A stretch of 64,000 nt of DNA from the NCBI GenBank assembly GCA_900312665.1, contig ONZQ02000002.1:1-64000 (forward strand), in the 5' to 3' direction. A program made the translations under genes and the position numbers. The notes under the pieces were generated by a model. It saw nothing but the letters and a program-made list of their open reading frames with translations, ran no database searches and was not told the DNA's origin. This DNA comes from Cephalotrichum gorgonifer (Eukaryota; Ascomycota; Sordariomycetes; Microascales; Microascaceae). This document shows, piece by piece, positions 44,877 to 56,839 of the stretch (position 1 is its first letter; every line of letters begins with the position of its first letter).

Positions 44877-45796
44877 GGTTATTGGGGTTTGTTTAGGGCC
44901 TGCCTGGCCCATCTCACGCTCTCAATCTTCCTCAGGCATGCGCACGCACGATGGAGCTGGGTGCCAAAGATTGGTGCTAATGGAGGAGTTGCCTTCATGC
45001 GAGATCCTCAGGGAGTATTTAGAGGCACACCCGATTCAACTTGGTCTTATAAGGTCCTCCACATTCCGACTTGACACAAACTTACTCTTTAAGTGAAGTT
45101 GAGCAATGATGGGTAGACGCTCGAATGAATAATACGACGAAGACTCGATGCGATGACGTCTCGTGTTCCTGCGGCTCTAATACTAAAAAAAGATTGCACT
45201 GTGTCGGTTTAACGCATAGATGCCGCCAGTCGGTTAAAAGCATGACTTGATTGTGCAATAAAGGAGGAGACTGTGGTAGCGCCCGCCCCAATCCAAAGCT
45301 TCAGGCGGACGTGAGGACATGTTACAGCATATAATCTCACAGATACCTCCTCCTCTTACATCCATTAGCAGCCTCGACCTCGACCGCATTTTCCGAATCC
45401 TCCTGGCAGGAAAGAGGTGCTTCCTTGTAATAAACCTAGCTGCCACACTAGCGAGAGTTTCTTCGGCGTTTTGTTGAGGGCGTGACGGAGCTTGCCAGCT
45501 CGCCAGGGGCAACGTCATCACTCACTAGAAGCAGCTCAGAGCCCAGAGCGCAAATCGCAGACATCCCGCCCCGGATCCTCACGCTCGAGCTACTCTTAAT
45601 TTACATTTACATACTCGCTGTATCCCCATTTCCCAAGGGTCCGGGTTTATTGCGGCGCGCCTCCCAACAAAACCGCTAGAAGCAAATCACACGGCGCATC
45701 CGTCCAGCGCTTTGAAGGTCTCATCCCCACATTCTCACCAACCCTCAAGCCAAACTCAGTCGCCTGCCAAAGCGATACCGAATCTACGGTGCCAAG
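44877..45796. other. Divergent intergenic region, MMM1 / VPS45
   Basis: 920 bp with no supported gene; frames here are short and of mixed composition. It should contain both promoters. Confidence 0.5.
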
Positions 45797-47615
45797 ATGG
45801 ACGTCTCACAGGCAGTGTCGGGGTATCTTACCAAGATAATGGCTGCGGGCGAGACCTCCACCACGTCCTCCTCGGCCAAGATGAAGATCCTCTTACTGGA
45901 TCGAGATACGGTGTCCATAGTATCAACGGCCACTACCCAGTCTGCCCTCCTGAATCACGAGGTATACCTTATCGACCGGATCGACAACGCCAACAGGGAG
46001 AAAATGCGGCACCTACGGTGCCTCTGTCTTGTGCGGCCCTCGCCAGAGTCAATCCAGCTGCTGATCGATGAGCTTCGCGATCCCCGGTACGGTGATTACT
46101 ATCTTTACTTCACCAATGTCGTCAAGAAATCGTCTCTTGAACGGCTTGCCGAAGCTGACGACCATGAGGTTGTTAAGCTTGTCCAAGAACACTTTGCCGA
46201 TTACATCGTTGTCAACTCGGACCTGTTCTCTCTGGGCTATACTCTGCCCCAGCATCGCCTCTGGGGACCTTCCCCCGACACATGGAATCCGGATGCGCTA
46301 CAAAGATGCGCCGAAGGCATACTGGCCGTCCTCCTCTCGCTAAAGAAGAAACCGCTCATAAGGTACGCGAAAACCAGCCCGATGGCGAAGAAGCTGGCAT
46401 CCGAGGTTCGGCACCACATGACCCAGGAGGAACAGCTGTTCAACTTCCGCCCGGTGGACACCCCGCCGATACTATTAATCCTGGATCGGAGAGAAGATCC
46501 TGTCACCCCTCTCCTGACCCAATGGACATACCAGGCCATGGTGCACCACCTTCTGGGCATCGATAATGGCCGGGTCAATCTGAGCGACATCCCCGATATT
46601 CGGCCGGAGCTGAAAGAGATTGTTCTGTCGCAAGACCAGGATCCCTTCTTTAAGAAGAACATGTTCCTGAACTTTGGCGATTTGGGCGGGAACATCAAGG
46701 ACTATGTTGAGCAGTACCAGTCAAAGACAAAGAACAACGCCGACATCGAGTCAATAGCAGACATGAAGCGGTTCATCGAAGAGTACCCCGAGTTCCGCAA
46801 GCTGTCCGGGAATGTCAGCAAACATGTCACGCTGGTGTCCGAGCTAAGCCGGAGGGTAGGCACGGAAAACTTGCTTGAAGTTAGCGAGTTGGAGCAAAGC
46901 CTGGCCTGCAATGATAACCACAACGCCGATGTGAAGGTCAGCGATCAACCTACCCCCTTATCCCCCATCATGCTATGTAGCACACTAACTTTGTACATTA
47001 TGGCACCAGCAGACCATCCAGAAGCTCATTCAATCAGCCAAGGTCACAGAGGACAGGAAAATCTGTCTCGTTGCCCTCTATGCGCTACGGTACGAGAAAA
47101 CGCCGTCTAACGCACTCTCCATGCTTGTCGACCTTCTCGTGGCCGCTGGTAACGTTTCGCCGCGCCGGGTCGAGCTCGTTTCAAAGGTACTGGCATATCG
47201 CGCGTCCTTGAACCAAACCCAGGCGCAGAGCGGCATCTCGGATATCTTCGAGTCGGCCGGTATCTTCTCCGGTGCTAGAGACCGATTCAAGGGGCTGAAG
47301 GGCGTCGAAAACGTTTACACACAACATACTACAGTTCTGGAGAACACCCTACAGAGTCTTATAAAGGGGAGACTGAGGGAGCAGCAGTATCCTTTCGCTG
47401 AGGGTAGCAGCTCCACCCGAGACAAACCCCAGGACATCATCGTTTTTATGATAGGCGGTGCGACCTATGAGGAGGCCAAGACGGTCGCTAGTATCAACGC
47501 CATATCGCCGGGTGTTAGAATTGTCCTAGGTGGCACGTCCATCCATAGTTCCGGGACATTCTTGGACGAGGTTGAGGAGGCGGTTTCATCTTGGCCAGAT
47601 TCGCGAGGCCGATAA
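45797..47615 (+). CDS. VPS45: Vacuolar protein sorting Vps45 (Sec1/Munc18 family)
   Basis: Two exons, 45797-46936 and 47013-47615; CDS 1743 nt, 580 residues, normal for Vps45. SM-family landmarks: MKILLLDRDTVSIVSTATTQ, VYLIDRIDNANREKMRHLRC, the PSPESIQLLIDELRDPRYGD segment, PILLILDRREDPVTPLLTQW, and IIVFMIGGATYEEAKTVASI near the end. Vps45 binds the syntaxins Tlg2 and Pep12 and controls SNARE assembly between the Golgi and endosomes. The intron separates the acidic loop (NHNADVK) from TIQKLIQSAKVTEDRKIC. Confidence 0.96.
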
Positions 47616-47956
47616 ACCTGCCTGACGGGAAGCCAAGATCGTGTTCCCATGAGGATTATAGCAGATACCACCCCCAGACATATCCAGTGCGAAGTCCCAG
47701 TTCCGGTCATCACAACGGTAACATGGTAGGAGGATGTTGGGGACTTTCTTGTGTGAGCAGGTCTGGGCATGTTGCCTCCGAGTGAGGCGAATTTATCTAT
47801 CGGGGGTTTTGTGCTAATACTTAATGCTGATGACTGTACACAATCGAACTCCTCTTAAATGCATATTTTTTCACCTGTCGCGAAAGTTTAAGACAAGAAA
47901 TGGGATAATACATAGAAATCGCCGCAGGGGACTTTTTTTAAACCTTGCGATTCAAC
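47616..47956 (+). other. Intergenic, VPS45 to MTO1
   Basis: 341 bp spacer. No gene or RNA visible. Confidence 0.5.
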
Positions 47957-50171
47957 ATGATGCATCTCGCTCGAACGCCGCGGGCGCTTCCGTTGCGAAT
48001 CGGGAGGTCACGGTACTGTAGACCCTCTCGCAGTTTCGCTACTGCCGCAGATTCCGGCCGAAGGTACGAAGTTCACTGCTCCGCTCGCACACAGTCCTCC
48101 GACGCCTCCAAGCGCGTTCTGGCATTCTGGATCCTAGATGATAACTGACTTCTTACTCCCGACATAGGTACGATGTCATCGTCATAGGCGGTGGACATGC
48201 CGGTGCAGAAGCATGCGCGGCGGCCGCGAGATCCGGCGCGCGAACGGCCCTGATCACCCCGTCGATTGAGAACCTAGGCGTCTGCTCCTGCAACCCGAGC
48301 TTTGGCGGCATCGGGAAGGGAACGGTCATACGCGAGGTCGACGCGCTAGACGGCCTCGCCGGTCGGATTATAGACAAGGCGGGGGTGCAGTTCATGACGC
48401 TGAACAGGACCAAGGGTCCCGCGGTCTGGGTAGGCTAGCCCCGTCCCCCACGGCCGTGGCCGTGGCGTTGCTGTCTTCCCCGGCGTACGTGAATAGGGGC
48501 TAACGGTGTTTCTAGGGGCCCAGGGCACAGATCGACCGAGCGCTTTACAAGCGGCACATGCGGGACGAATTGCTGGCATATCCTAACCTCACGGTTGTCC
48601 CTGGGAGTGTATCCGACATCATCTTGTCCGCCCCGGACGCCGTTGACCCGGCCGCCAGCGGCGCCAGCGGCCGATCAATTTCTGGAGTCCGTCTGGAGTC
48701 CGGCGAAGTCATAACCTCAAAGGCCGTGGTAATTACTACGGGCACGTTCCTTGGCGGCGAGATCCATATCGGGTTAGAGAGCTACCCCGCCGGGAGACTA
48801 GGGGAAGCCGCGACGCATGGCATCAGCAAGTCGCTCAAGGAGGCCGGGTTCAAGCTCGGGAGGCTAAAGACAGGAACCCCTCCCCGGATTGCGAAGAATA
48901 GCATCAACTTCAAGATACTGGAGAAGCAGCTGGGTGACAACCCACCTACTCCCTTCAGCTACTTGAACGAGTCGGTGGCCGTGGCTCCCGAGGATCAGCT
49001 CACATGCTCCGTCACCTACACGAATGACTCTTCCCACGGCGTCGTCCGAGATAACCTCGACAAGACCATTCACATCCGGGAGACGGTCAAGGGACCGCGA
49101 TACTGCCCCTCTCTCGAGTCAAAGATCATCCGGTTCCCTCACAAAGAGCGCCATATTATTTGGCTTGAGCCAGAGGGGTTCGACAGCGATGTCATCTATC
49201 CCAATGGACTGTCGATGACTATCCCCGCCGAGGCGCAGGAGCAGATGCTACGTACGGTCGTTGGCCTAGAAGAGGCGGTCATGCTCCAGCCGGGATATGG
49301 AGTTGAGTACGACTACCTGGACCCCCGCGGTCTCAAATACACTCTAGAGACGAAAGCCATCGGCGGACTGTACTTGGCTGGGCAAATCAATGGCACTACG
49401 GGGTACGAAGAAGCAGCGGGGCAGGGAGTACTTGCCGGGATCAATGCCGGGCGGGCCTCTTTGGGCCTCTCTCAAATGACCCTGTCGAGGGCGGATGGGT
49501 TCATCGGAATCATGATTGACGATCTGGTGACGAGGGGGGTGACGGAACCCTATCGCATGTTCACTACGAGAAGCGAGTACAGGCTCAGCACGAGGGCGGA
49601 CAACGCCGACATCCGCCTCACGGCCAAGGGCAGGGAGCACGGCGCGGTGGGTGACAAGAGGTGGCAGCGATTTGTCGATGAACAGGGGCAGATGGCGAGC
49701 CTAACCACGGCCCTCAAGAACATGGAAATGGGTGGGCAAGACTGGATAAAGATGGGCTTCAAAGTGAACGTCGACGGACGAAAGCGGACCGCGCTCGACG
49801 TCCTCCGGCTGTCCAACACTAGTATGAGCGACTTCTCGGCCGCCCTGCCACAGCTCTCAAGCTACGAGGCCCGTATCCAGGAGCGGGTCAGGCTCGAGGC
49901 GATATACGCGCCGTATATCGAGATGCAGCAGTCCGAGCGCCGTGTCTTCGAACGGGACGAGGGGATTCGGATCCCGGGAGATATCGACTACGACCACGTC
50001 TTCGGCTTGTCGATGCATGAGCGGGAGGTCCTGAGGGGGACCAGGCCCGAGACCCTCGCCCAGGCTCGCCGGATGGAGGGTATCACGCCGGCCGGTGCGC
50101 TCCGGCTGCTGGGTCACGTTCAGCGGCTTCAGAAGAAGTCCGCCGAGGCTCATGTCGCGATGGCCGCTTAA
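47957..50171 (+). CDS. MTO1: Mitochondrial tRNA wobble-uridine modification enzyme Mto1 (GidA/MnmG)
   Basis: Three exons: 47957-48063, 48168-48429, 48516-50171; CDS 2025 nt, 674 residues. The N-terminus is a basic presequence (HLARTPRALPLRIGRSRYCR). The FAD-binding Rossmann motif is VIVIGGGHAGAEACAAAARS, followed by the MnmG signatures CSCNPSFGGIGKGTVIREVD, GRLKTGTPPRI, GPRYCPSLESKIIRF and GQINGTTGYEEAAGQGVLAG. With Mss1 (MnmE) it installs the carboxymethylaminomethyl group at uridine 34 of mitochondrial tRNAs. Two ATGs are adjacent (47957, 47960). It converges with cardiolipin synthase, another mitochondrial gene, with 305 bp between them. Confidence 0.96.
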
Positions 50172-50476
50172 GAAAGGAGTCATGGGCCCGCGGCGGACTT
50201 GGAGACAATGTAAATCATGTAACAACACTGCAAGCATAGCACGACGATAGATTATGTCTAATATATTGTATTTCTATTTTTACAGTTGGGTTGCATCTTG
50301 GGCGGCTCACAACCCGTCGTGTTTAGATAAGAGAGAGCGCCGCTTATGTTGTACAAGGATGCTGTGCAGCAGAACCTTCATCCCATGTTCGATTCGAGCA
50401 AGAGGTGCATCGAACCAAAGCACTCGGGGGGAGAGGTGTCTTATACCGCCTCCCCGGGCGTGGGATACTTCTAGCT
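50172..50476. other. Convergent intergenic region, MTO1 / CRD1
   Basis: 305 bp of shared 3' sequence; nothing else visible. Confidence 0.5.
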
Positions 50477-51672
50477 CTATTTGCTCTTCGATGCCTGGTT
50501 CAGGATCTTAACTGCATCCTTTGAGAATACGTAACTCGCACCACTCAACACCGTCGTAGCAGCCACGACGTATCTAAGTTTCCCCAAGTCAGCTATGATC
50601 GATTCCCCCCTCACCCGAACCAACACACGCGGGGGCCACTTACTGTAGTATGGGGAGCGCAGACGACATGTCAAACGGTATTACCGGAGCCGCCGTGGTC
50701 AGGCCCACGAGGGCCAGCTGTAGCGCGGTGTTATACTTGCTTATGGTGGTCGGCTTGACCTCGGCAGAGGGCAGGGAGAAATCCCAGTACCGGCGGAAGG
50801 TCTTAGGCGCGGGGAGGGAGATCCAGCGGTAGTATAGCGCGGAGATGCCCAGGCCGACATCCCGGAGGAGGATCACGGAGGCAACCCAGACTACAGGGGC
50901 GGCACATACGGTGTTAGTCAATATTGCCCACGCCGCCGCAAGTGGGGGCGGATGATCCCGGTGCGGCAACTGCAGTGTGCCGAGGGGGCGGAGGGGAGAG
51001 AGGGAGAGGGGCAGGCGTACGAGGTAACGCGCCCTTGGCAGCAAGCGAGACCGTAAGTACGGTCATAAGCATCTTATCCGCCATCGGGTCGATTATAGTG
51101 CCGACCACCGTCCTCATGTTCCACCGCCGCGCGATGTACCCATCAACTAGGTCCGAGATGCCCGCGTAGGCAAGGAGTCCCAGGGCCCAGGCATGCTGGT
51201 CGTGGAGCACAAAGTAGCCGATGAAGGGGGAGGCGGCGATGCGCGAGAAGGTCAGGATGTTGGGGATCGTGTATATGTTCTCGTGGATCGTCGGAGTCGG
51301 AGCCGGCGGCGCAGAGGGGGCCGACGGAGGAGGGTCGGACTGGGACGGAGGCCTGGGAGGGCGGATACGTCAGGCATCATCCCGAGCTGGCACAATCGAG
51401 GAAGGGCAATCGTTTGGTGGGAAGGAAGGGGGGGAGGAGGAGGATAGTCCTGCAGAGAGGCTGGTCCATTCTTACCCAGCACTGGGGTCACGCGACTTCC
51501 CCAACACGGCCGACAGGACGGAGAATCGGGCCTTGGATGGCGAACGGATGCGGATACCAGAGCAAGCGTTTGCCCTGCAGGCAATTGGACTAGTCCGAAC
51601 GGCGGCGGCTGCTCCTCTCGTGGCTTTCAAGGCCCGCAGGGCCGGCCGGCTCGGCCCTCGCAGAAAGAGCAT
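50477..51672 (-). CDS. CRD1: Mitochondrial cardiolipin synthase
   Basis: Four exons: 51672-51476, 51352-51021, 50890-50644, 50573-50477; CDS 873 nt, 290 residues. The first exon is a long presequence-like stretch (LFLRGPSRPALRALKATRGA) without acidic residues until late, followed by a Pro-rich linker. The CDP-alcohol phosphotransferase motif is complete, D(x2)DG(x2)AR(x8)G(x3)D(x3)D, in SDLVDGYIARR and VVGTIIDPMADKML. Downstream are LYYRWISLPAPKTFRRYWDF and SAEVKPTTISKYNTALQLAL. It joins CDP-diacylglycerol and phosphatidylglycerol to make cardiolipin in the inner mitochondrial membrane. The frame is open to 51672; the start is the only suitable ATG near the presequence. Confidence 0.94.
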
Positions 51673-52910
51673 GTGGAGCGTTTCCGTGGTCGAGCCCGGG
51701 GCGGAGTTTCTTGTTGCAGGTGGCGGCGGGTCTCTGGATAGCGGTCCTTGTGCCCTTTCTTCAGGGGCGCGAGTGTCCGGTCACCATGAAACCAAAATCA
51801 GGGTGCTCGCAGAGGCAGGTTGGTGGTCATATTTTTGGCAGCCTCAAAAGTGGATAATGAAGACAGTGATAGTTAAAGCGATAACCATACAGACGTGGGG
51901 ACCAGGACCCACCCGTGGTAGTCCATAATGTAGCCTTGCATAATACATTGGAGGGGGATTCGGGTCCGGGTAACTAACTACCAGGGTATAACATAGACTC
52001 CTTATAGCAATATTCTACAATGGTGGTAACTGCCAGCCCTATTACCTGCATATTTCTTTTAGGGATTCATACCATACGCATGGAGAAAGAAGCGTTGGGC
52101 AATGATATGAGCACTTAGACAGCGAAAGAGACCACAGCATATTAACGGACGAATCAACGGGGATAATCCTTAATGCCTGACTACTCAAAAAAGAAACATA
52201 AACGAGAGGATGCCCGGCCCATAAACGCCAAAGCCAACGCCAATAAGCCCTTCGACGTGTGTCGATATAGTCCCGTCTCTACCGCCGCTGTACGCCCCAG
52301 GCCGATCAACCCCCGGTGCGAATCGGCCAGTACTCCGTGAACAAAGCACAATAAAGATAAAAGCAAACCGCTTCTCCCCGTTCCAAGATCCCAAACCCCC
52401 AGGAAAAGAAAACAGAAAGGAAAAAGACACCTGTGATCACCCCCCTCCAGCACAACCCGGACTTTTGTCTGCTTAGAAACGCCACATCCCCAAATGCCCG
52501 CAACGCCCTCCCCTCCAAAAAAAAAAAACGCCCACCAATCCGCAACCCGCAACGCACACTTACACTCCATGGCCTAGGGTCCGGGGTCTAGGTTCCAGGG
52601 TCCCAAACATCTAGTAGCAGAGCTCCGCACCCAGGCTGCCGGCGCACTTCGTGGAGTGAAGTGAACCCACCACAGGGGAAGGGATAAACCCAATAATAAG
52701 TAAGCCCAAGCCTAAGAGGAACGAGGACAAGGACAAGAAGAAGAAGAAAAACCAGGCGAAGAAAAGCAACCAGAAGAAGAAGAAAAGAAAAAGAAGATCA
52801 TCGGGAGCATCCATGAAGGACTGTCAACAATGTTGTCAGTCTTCCGGATTTGGCCCGTCACGGCAGTTCTCGTGCCGAGCCTCCAGCATCCACCCCCATA
52901 TCATGTCCTC
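51673..52910 (-). other. Intergenic, WOPR 3' region and CRD1 promoter
   Basis: 1.2 kb without a supported gene. A polypurine block of agaagaag words at about 52730-52805 lies about 110 bp beyond the WOPR stop codon, so it would be a CT-rich tract in that transcript. Plus-strand frame 51221-51928 mainly lies opposite CRD1 and is not accepted. Confidence 0.5.
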
Positions 52911-54014
52911 CTAGGCCGAACCGCCGCCAAGGTGAGGACGATACATTAGGTGCGCAGATCCAGGGTGCGTGCCGTTCTGGTCCATGGCGTGGGCCGCAAT
53001 GCTCTGATCCATGGTGTGAGCCGTGACGTTTTGGTCCATGGTGTGGTCGAAAGGCATAAGCTCTGGTTGGGAAGTCCCATGCCCGTACTGGATGTTCCGA
53101 GGCGTGACGTTTTGGGCCATGGCGTGGTCGAAAGGCAAAAGACCCGGCTGAGGAGCTCCGTGTCCGTACTGGATATTTCCCAGCTGATGTTGTGGTTGGT
53201 GCTGGAAGGGGCCATCAATGAAGGGCTGAGGCATCTGCCCTCCCCACGAGAATTCCGGCTGATCTGTGAACGTCATAGGCGGTGGCTCCATGCCCGGCAT
53301 AGACAGCCCTGGGCTTAGGCCATAGAGGCTGTCGTGTTCTATAGGAGCTCGGAAGGTCTGACGCCCGATAAGCTCCTGTCGTGGCACGCAACTCTGCCCG
53401 AGGGCCGTGTCCGTTGGCTGGGGGAGCCTACGGCTAATGACATCGTCGCAGTTGTAATACGACACTACGTGGTGGAGCACACCACGGAAGCTGACGCTGA
53501 TGGTCTTCTTGATCAACCCCTTGTCCTTGAAGGTGTAAGAGTCCACGAGGGAGCCGACCAGAGCGCGCTCCATCTCCTTGGTCATCGCACCCTCAGAAGG
53601 TGCGCCGCCGCCACCGACCAGAGCAAGCGCGGTGTCGCTGCGCGCCGGAGGCGGACTGAGGGAAGGTCGCTTGGAGACGCCATTGGCGGGGCCCTTTCGC
53701 TGCTTCTTCAGGGCCCTCTTCTTCTCGCCGGGCGGGAAGGGCTTAGCGAGCTCGCGATATATGAGGAAGTTCCCCAAGATGCGGCTTGGACTCCAGTTCA
53801 CGCCGTCGGTCCATCGCTTGATGCCCGAGGCGCTCTCTTCATATATGAAGATGTTGCCGCTCTTGATGAGCTCGGGGCGCTCCCGGTCCTGCGGTCGGCG
53901 GGGGACATGGTTGAGGTGACCGCGAAGGCAAGCCTCGATAAGTACGAGGGCATCGACGGTCGAGTTTAAAAAGCCGACATAAGTTGGCTGGAGCGGAACG
54001 GAACACCTCGACAT
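52911..54014 (-). CDS. RYP1: WOPR-domain transcriptional regulator (Ryp1/Wor1/Sge1 group)
   Basis: Intronless, 367 residues from the ATG at 54014. The bipartite WOPR DNA-binding fold is clear. WOPRa: PTYVGFLNSTVDALVLIEAC, LRGHLNHVPRRPQDRERPEL, IKSGNIFIYEESASGIKRWT and WSPSRILGNFLIYRELAKPF. WOPRb: LVGSLVDSYTFKDKGLIKKT and FRGVLHHVVSYYNCDDV. These forms match the Ryp1/Wor1/Sge1 branch and not the Gti1/Pac2 branch. Members are master regulators of morphology and, in plant and animal pathogens, of host-related genes; they bind their own long promoters. The C-terminal part carries a 27-residue tandem duplication and 9-residue repeats ending in MDQN. The large upstream region (3.5 kb) fits this gene class. 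Confidence 0.93.
   Translation of the reverse strand: MSRCSVPLQPTYVGFLNSTVDALVLIEACLRGHLNHVPRRPQDRERPELIKSGNIFIYEESASGIKRWTDGVNWSPSRILGNFLIYRELAKPFPPGEKKRALKKQRKGPANGVSKRPSLSPPPARSDTALALVGGGGAPSEGAMTKEMERALVGSLVDSYTFKDKGLIKKTISVSFRGVLHHVVSYYNCDDVISRRLPQPTDTALGQSCVPRQELIGRQTFRAPIEHDSLYGLSPGLSMPGMEPPPMTFTDQPEFSWGGQMPQPFIDGPFQHQPQHQLGNIQYGHGAPQPGLLPFDHAMAQNVTPRNIQYGHGTSQPELMPFDHTMDQNVTAHTMDQSIAAHAMDQNGTHPGSAHLMYRPHLGGGSA
52965..53177 (-). repeat. In-frame 81-nt tandem duplication plus 27-nt repeats in the WOPR gene
   Basis: Two adjacent 81-nt units (53177-53097 and 53096-53016) encode NIQYGHGAPQPGLLPFDH... and NIQYGHGTSQPELMPFDH..., differing at about eight of 27 residues. The second unit ends in HTMDQNVTA and is followed by HTMDQSIAA and HAMDQNG, a 9-residue repeat. 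Nucleotide copies are diverged, so the duplication is not recent. Confidence 0.85.
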
Positions 54015-56791
54015 TGTGTGCCGATATGCTTGATACTTCAACAGCCAGGGTCAGACTCAGATTGAGATTTCAGACTCACACTCAGAAAAGAAGAGTGTTT
54101 CAACTAGTTGGCCGAAGCTCGAGGCCGAAGGACAAAACTGGAGGCGGAAAGCCTTTTCTTACCTATCTGTGACGTCTTGAAAGTCTAGAATCAAGGTATG
54201 GAGACTCGGGAGGGCAGTTCCTCCGAAACTGGAAGCTGAAAGCTGTGGGATAACAGCTATATTGGCGATTTTTTGTAGCTATTGAGGTGGAGGCCGTAGT
54301 TGTGATGCTAAGTCTGATTCCGGCTTTCCGACGACGTATTCGATCGGTGGAGGTGGCGAGGGACGGTAATAAATGGGGAGCCGGACTCAAGCAGGCGCTC
54401 AGCGGCCAGAGGTGCCAGGCTGGGGATATGACTGGTGACTCGGAGCAACGACAAGAATGTCAAACTCAAACAAGGTCAAGGTGTAGAATCAATGAGGGGT
54501 AGAGTCGAAAGGTAGAATGTGGAAGGTGGGAAAAAAGTATGATATGGAAGGAAGGAGTGACCCAAGCTCAGGGCGAGAGAAACCTTGGGCATGTGCCTGG
54601 CGCAGTGGCTGAAGAATTGGTACGAATCTGTTTAGAGCAAGTGCCTGGAGGCGAATCACCAGTGTATGGCTGTTGAGGAGGCGAAGAACCTTAGTGGAAG
54701 ATTACTGGTGAATAAGCTTTTGGTGCCTGTGGGAGAGCCTTTTGAGAAGGGGGGGAGTGAGCCTTGTCGAGAGAGGAAGGCGAGAGGATCTGAAAGAGAA
54801 GAGTGCCTTGGAAGGGGAAGGGGAAGGGGCATCTCGAGGGGATGGCCTAGAGGTATAACCCTATTAGTTAGAAGTTGTTCGTATATGATGGATCATGCAC
54901 ACATCCCAAGCTCCCCGCTTCCCGAGTCCTACTTGGTACTTGTAGAGAGGTCTTTCTCTCGTCCCCCCCGGATCTGTCCGATTGACGAGTCACTCATCGC
55001 TCGGTACCCGCTAGACGCTTGTCAAACGAACCCGGGACGGGATTTCGAAAACTACGCCAGCAAGTGGACCCTAGTCTAGGATTAGGAGGATTAGGACAAG
55101 GAGGAGGAGGAGGGGGAGGGGCGGTCCATGGACCTTGGATCTATTAGCCGGAGATGTCCCCGATGTCCAGATCCATACCTGCCAAGGGGGAGGGGTACGA
55201 GAGTCTTAACAGGGAATGCCAGTTTCATGGACCAAAGACAACTTGTCAACTACGTGCACTTGACGATGACGGGGAAGACGGAAACGTCTTGCAGAGATCT
55301 CAGAGGTCCCATCGGCCCGGGGAGACTAGCCACAATGGCGATACCCGGACTGCTCCCTCCGTTCGAACGAGCGAATCAAGGTACCTAGTCGTCACTATCG
55401 AGCGGTGGCTAGTGCCGGAGATACCTAGTGGTACGCCCCCCCCCTCTGTAAGCTGATCAATGCTCTTGAACAACGTTGTCAGTTCGATGTTCTTTAGACC
55501 TAGCTAGCAGGTACCTCAGTTGCCGATGCTACTTATCGCACCCGAACCTCTCCCCCAACCCCGTCCCATCGCGCCTCTGGAGATGGCTGCAACAACGAAA
55601 GACTCTTCCTCTTGCCTCAATGGCGACCCCCCTGGAAAGACTTGCGACGGCAGGACCTTTCACGAAAACGGAAAGGGATGACCAGGCACCTCATGAGGTG
55701 ACGAAACAAAGTTCGGGTCGGGGGGGGGGACTGGGTGACAAGGCACTCAACGGGAAAAGAGAAACCAGCAGCGGCCCGCCCAGAGACAACGTCAGAGGCA
55801 GAAACCTCCACCTGTCACCCAAAGTATAATCCCAGTTTCGAATTGGCCAACCACTAGGCACAAGACCATTCGATGGGCTGCGGAAAATAGGGTGTGGAAA
55901 CGACGGCAGTACCTGCGGACTACTGCTCAGATGGGCCAGCATGTTCAACCACCTCAGTGTCGCCTCATGTGGCGCCCACATTCTGTCATTGGCATCAACA
56001 GCCCCAGCGCCCCATGCTCAATAAAATATCGGCCGGATGGGCCAGGCGCGGACGGACTACATGGCTCGGCAGTCTCTTCATACAACGAGCTCTAGTGCGC
56101 CACGATGCCCAAGGGTGAGGCACGAATGAGCAACAGTATTGGCCGGCAACGTATCAAGGTACCTAACGCCCCGATCGGCCGTGCGAGGGAACAGCCAGGG
56201 ATGATGTGACTGTGCGAACGGATGAGAGGGGAGGAGGGAGTTTGGCTTTCGGGTGATGCACATCATTCATGATACTCGAAAAAAGCCGCTATGCCAGGAA
56301 TCGTATGGTCAAGGTAATGGCCCGAGTCCGAGCGAAACCTTACCGCCGCTCCCTCCGCGTTAGCACCTGTTTGAGTTTTAGTCACAAGAAGAGAGAGGTG
56401 CAAGTAGAGAGAGGTGCAAGTAGAGAGAGGGAGAGAGAGAGAGAGAGAGAGAGAGGAGGGAGAGTNNNNNNNNNNNNNNNNNNNNNNNNNNNNNNNNNNN
56501 NNNNNNNNNNNNNNNNNNNNNNNNNNNNNNNNNNNNNNNNNNNNNNNNNNNNNNNNNNNNNNNNNNNNNNNNNNNNNNNNNNNNNNNNNNNNNNNNNNNN
56601 NNNNNNNNNNNNNNNNNNNNNNNNNNNNNNNNNNNNNNNNNNNNNNNNNNNNNNNNNNNNNNNNNNNNNNNNNNNNNNNNNNNNNNNNNNNNNNNNNNNN
56701 NNNNNNNNNNNNNNNNNNNNNNNNNNNNNNNNNNNNNNNNNNNNNNNNNNNNNNNNNNNNNNNNNNNNNNNNNNNNNNNNNNNNNNNNNNN

Positions 56792-56839
<48 letters not shown>

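Noticed and set aside
50380..50420. gttcgattcgagc as a tRNA T-loop
   Set aside because: No matching acceptor, D or anticodon stems could be drawn around it.
51221..51928. 235-codon plus-strand frame
   Set aside because: Mostly opposite the CRD1 exons 1 and 2; Gly/Arg-rich as expected for a shadow of Pro/Ala-rich sequence.
16500..52000. An ER-mitochondria gene cluster (MMM1, ALE1, CRD1, FUN14, MTO1, RCE1)
   Set aside because: These are conserved single-copy genes with mixed strands and unrelated neighbours; proximity is better explained by gene density.
54666..55079. 137-codon frame in the WOPR upstream region
   Set aside because: No recognisable domain and no support from splice context; possible by chance.
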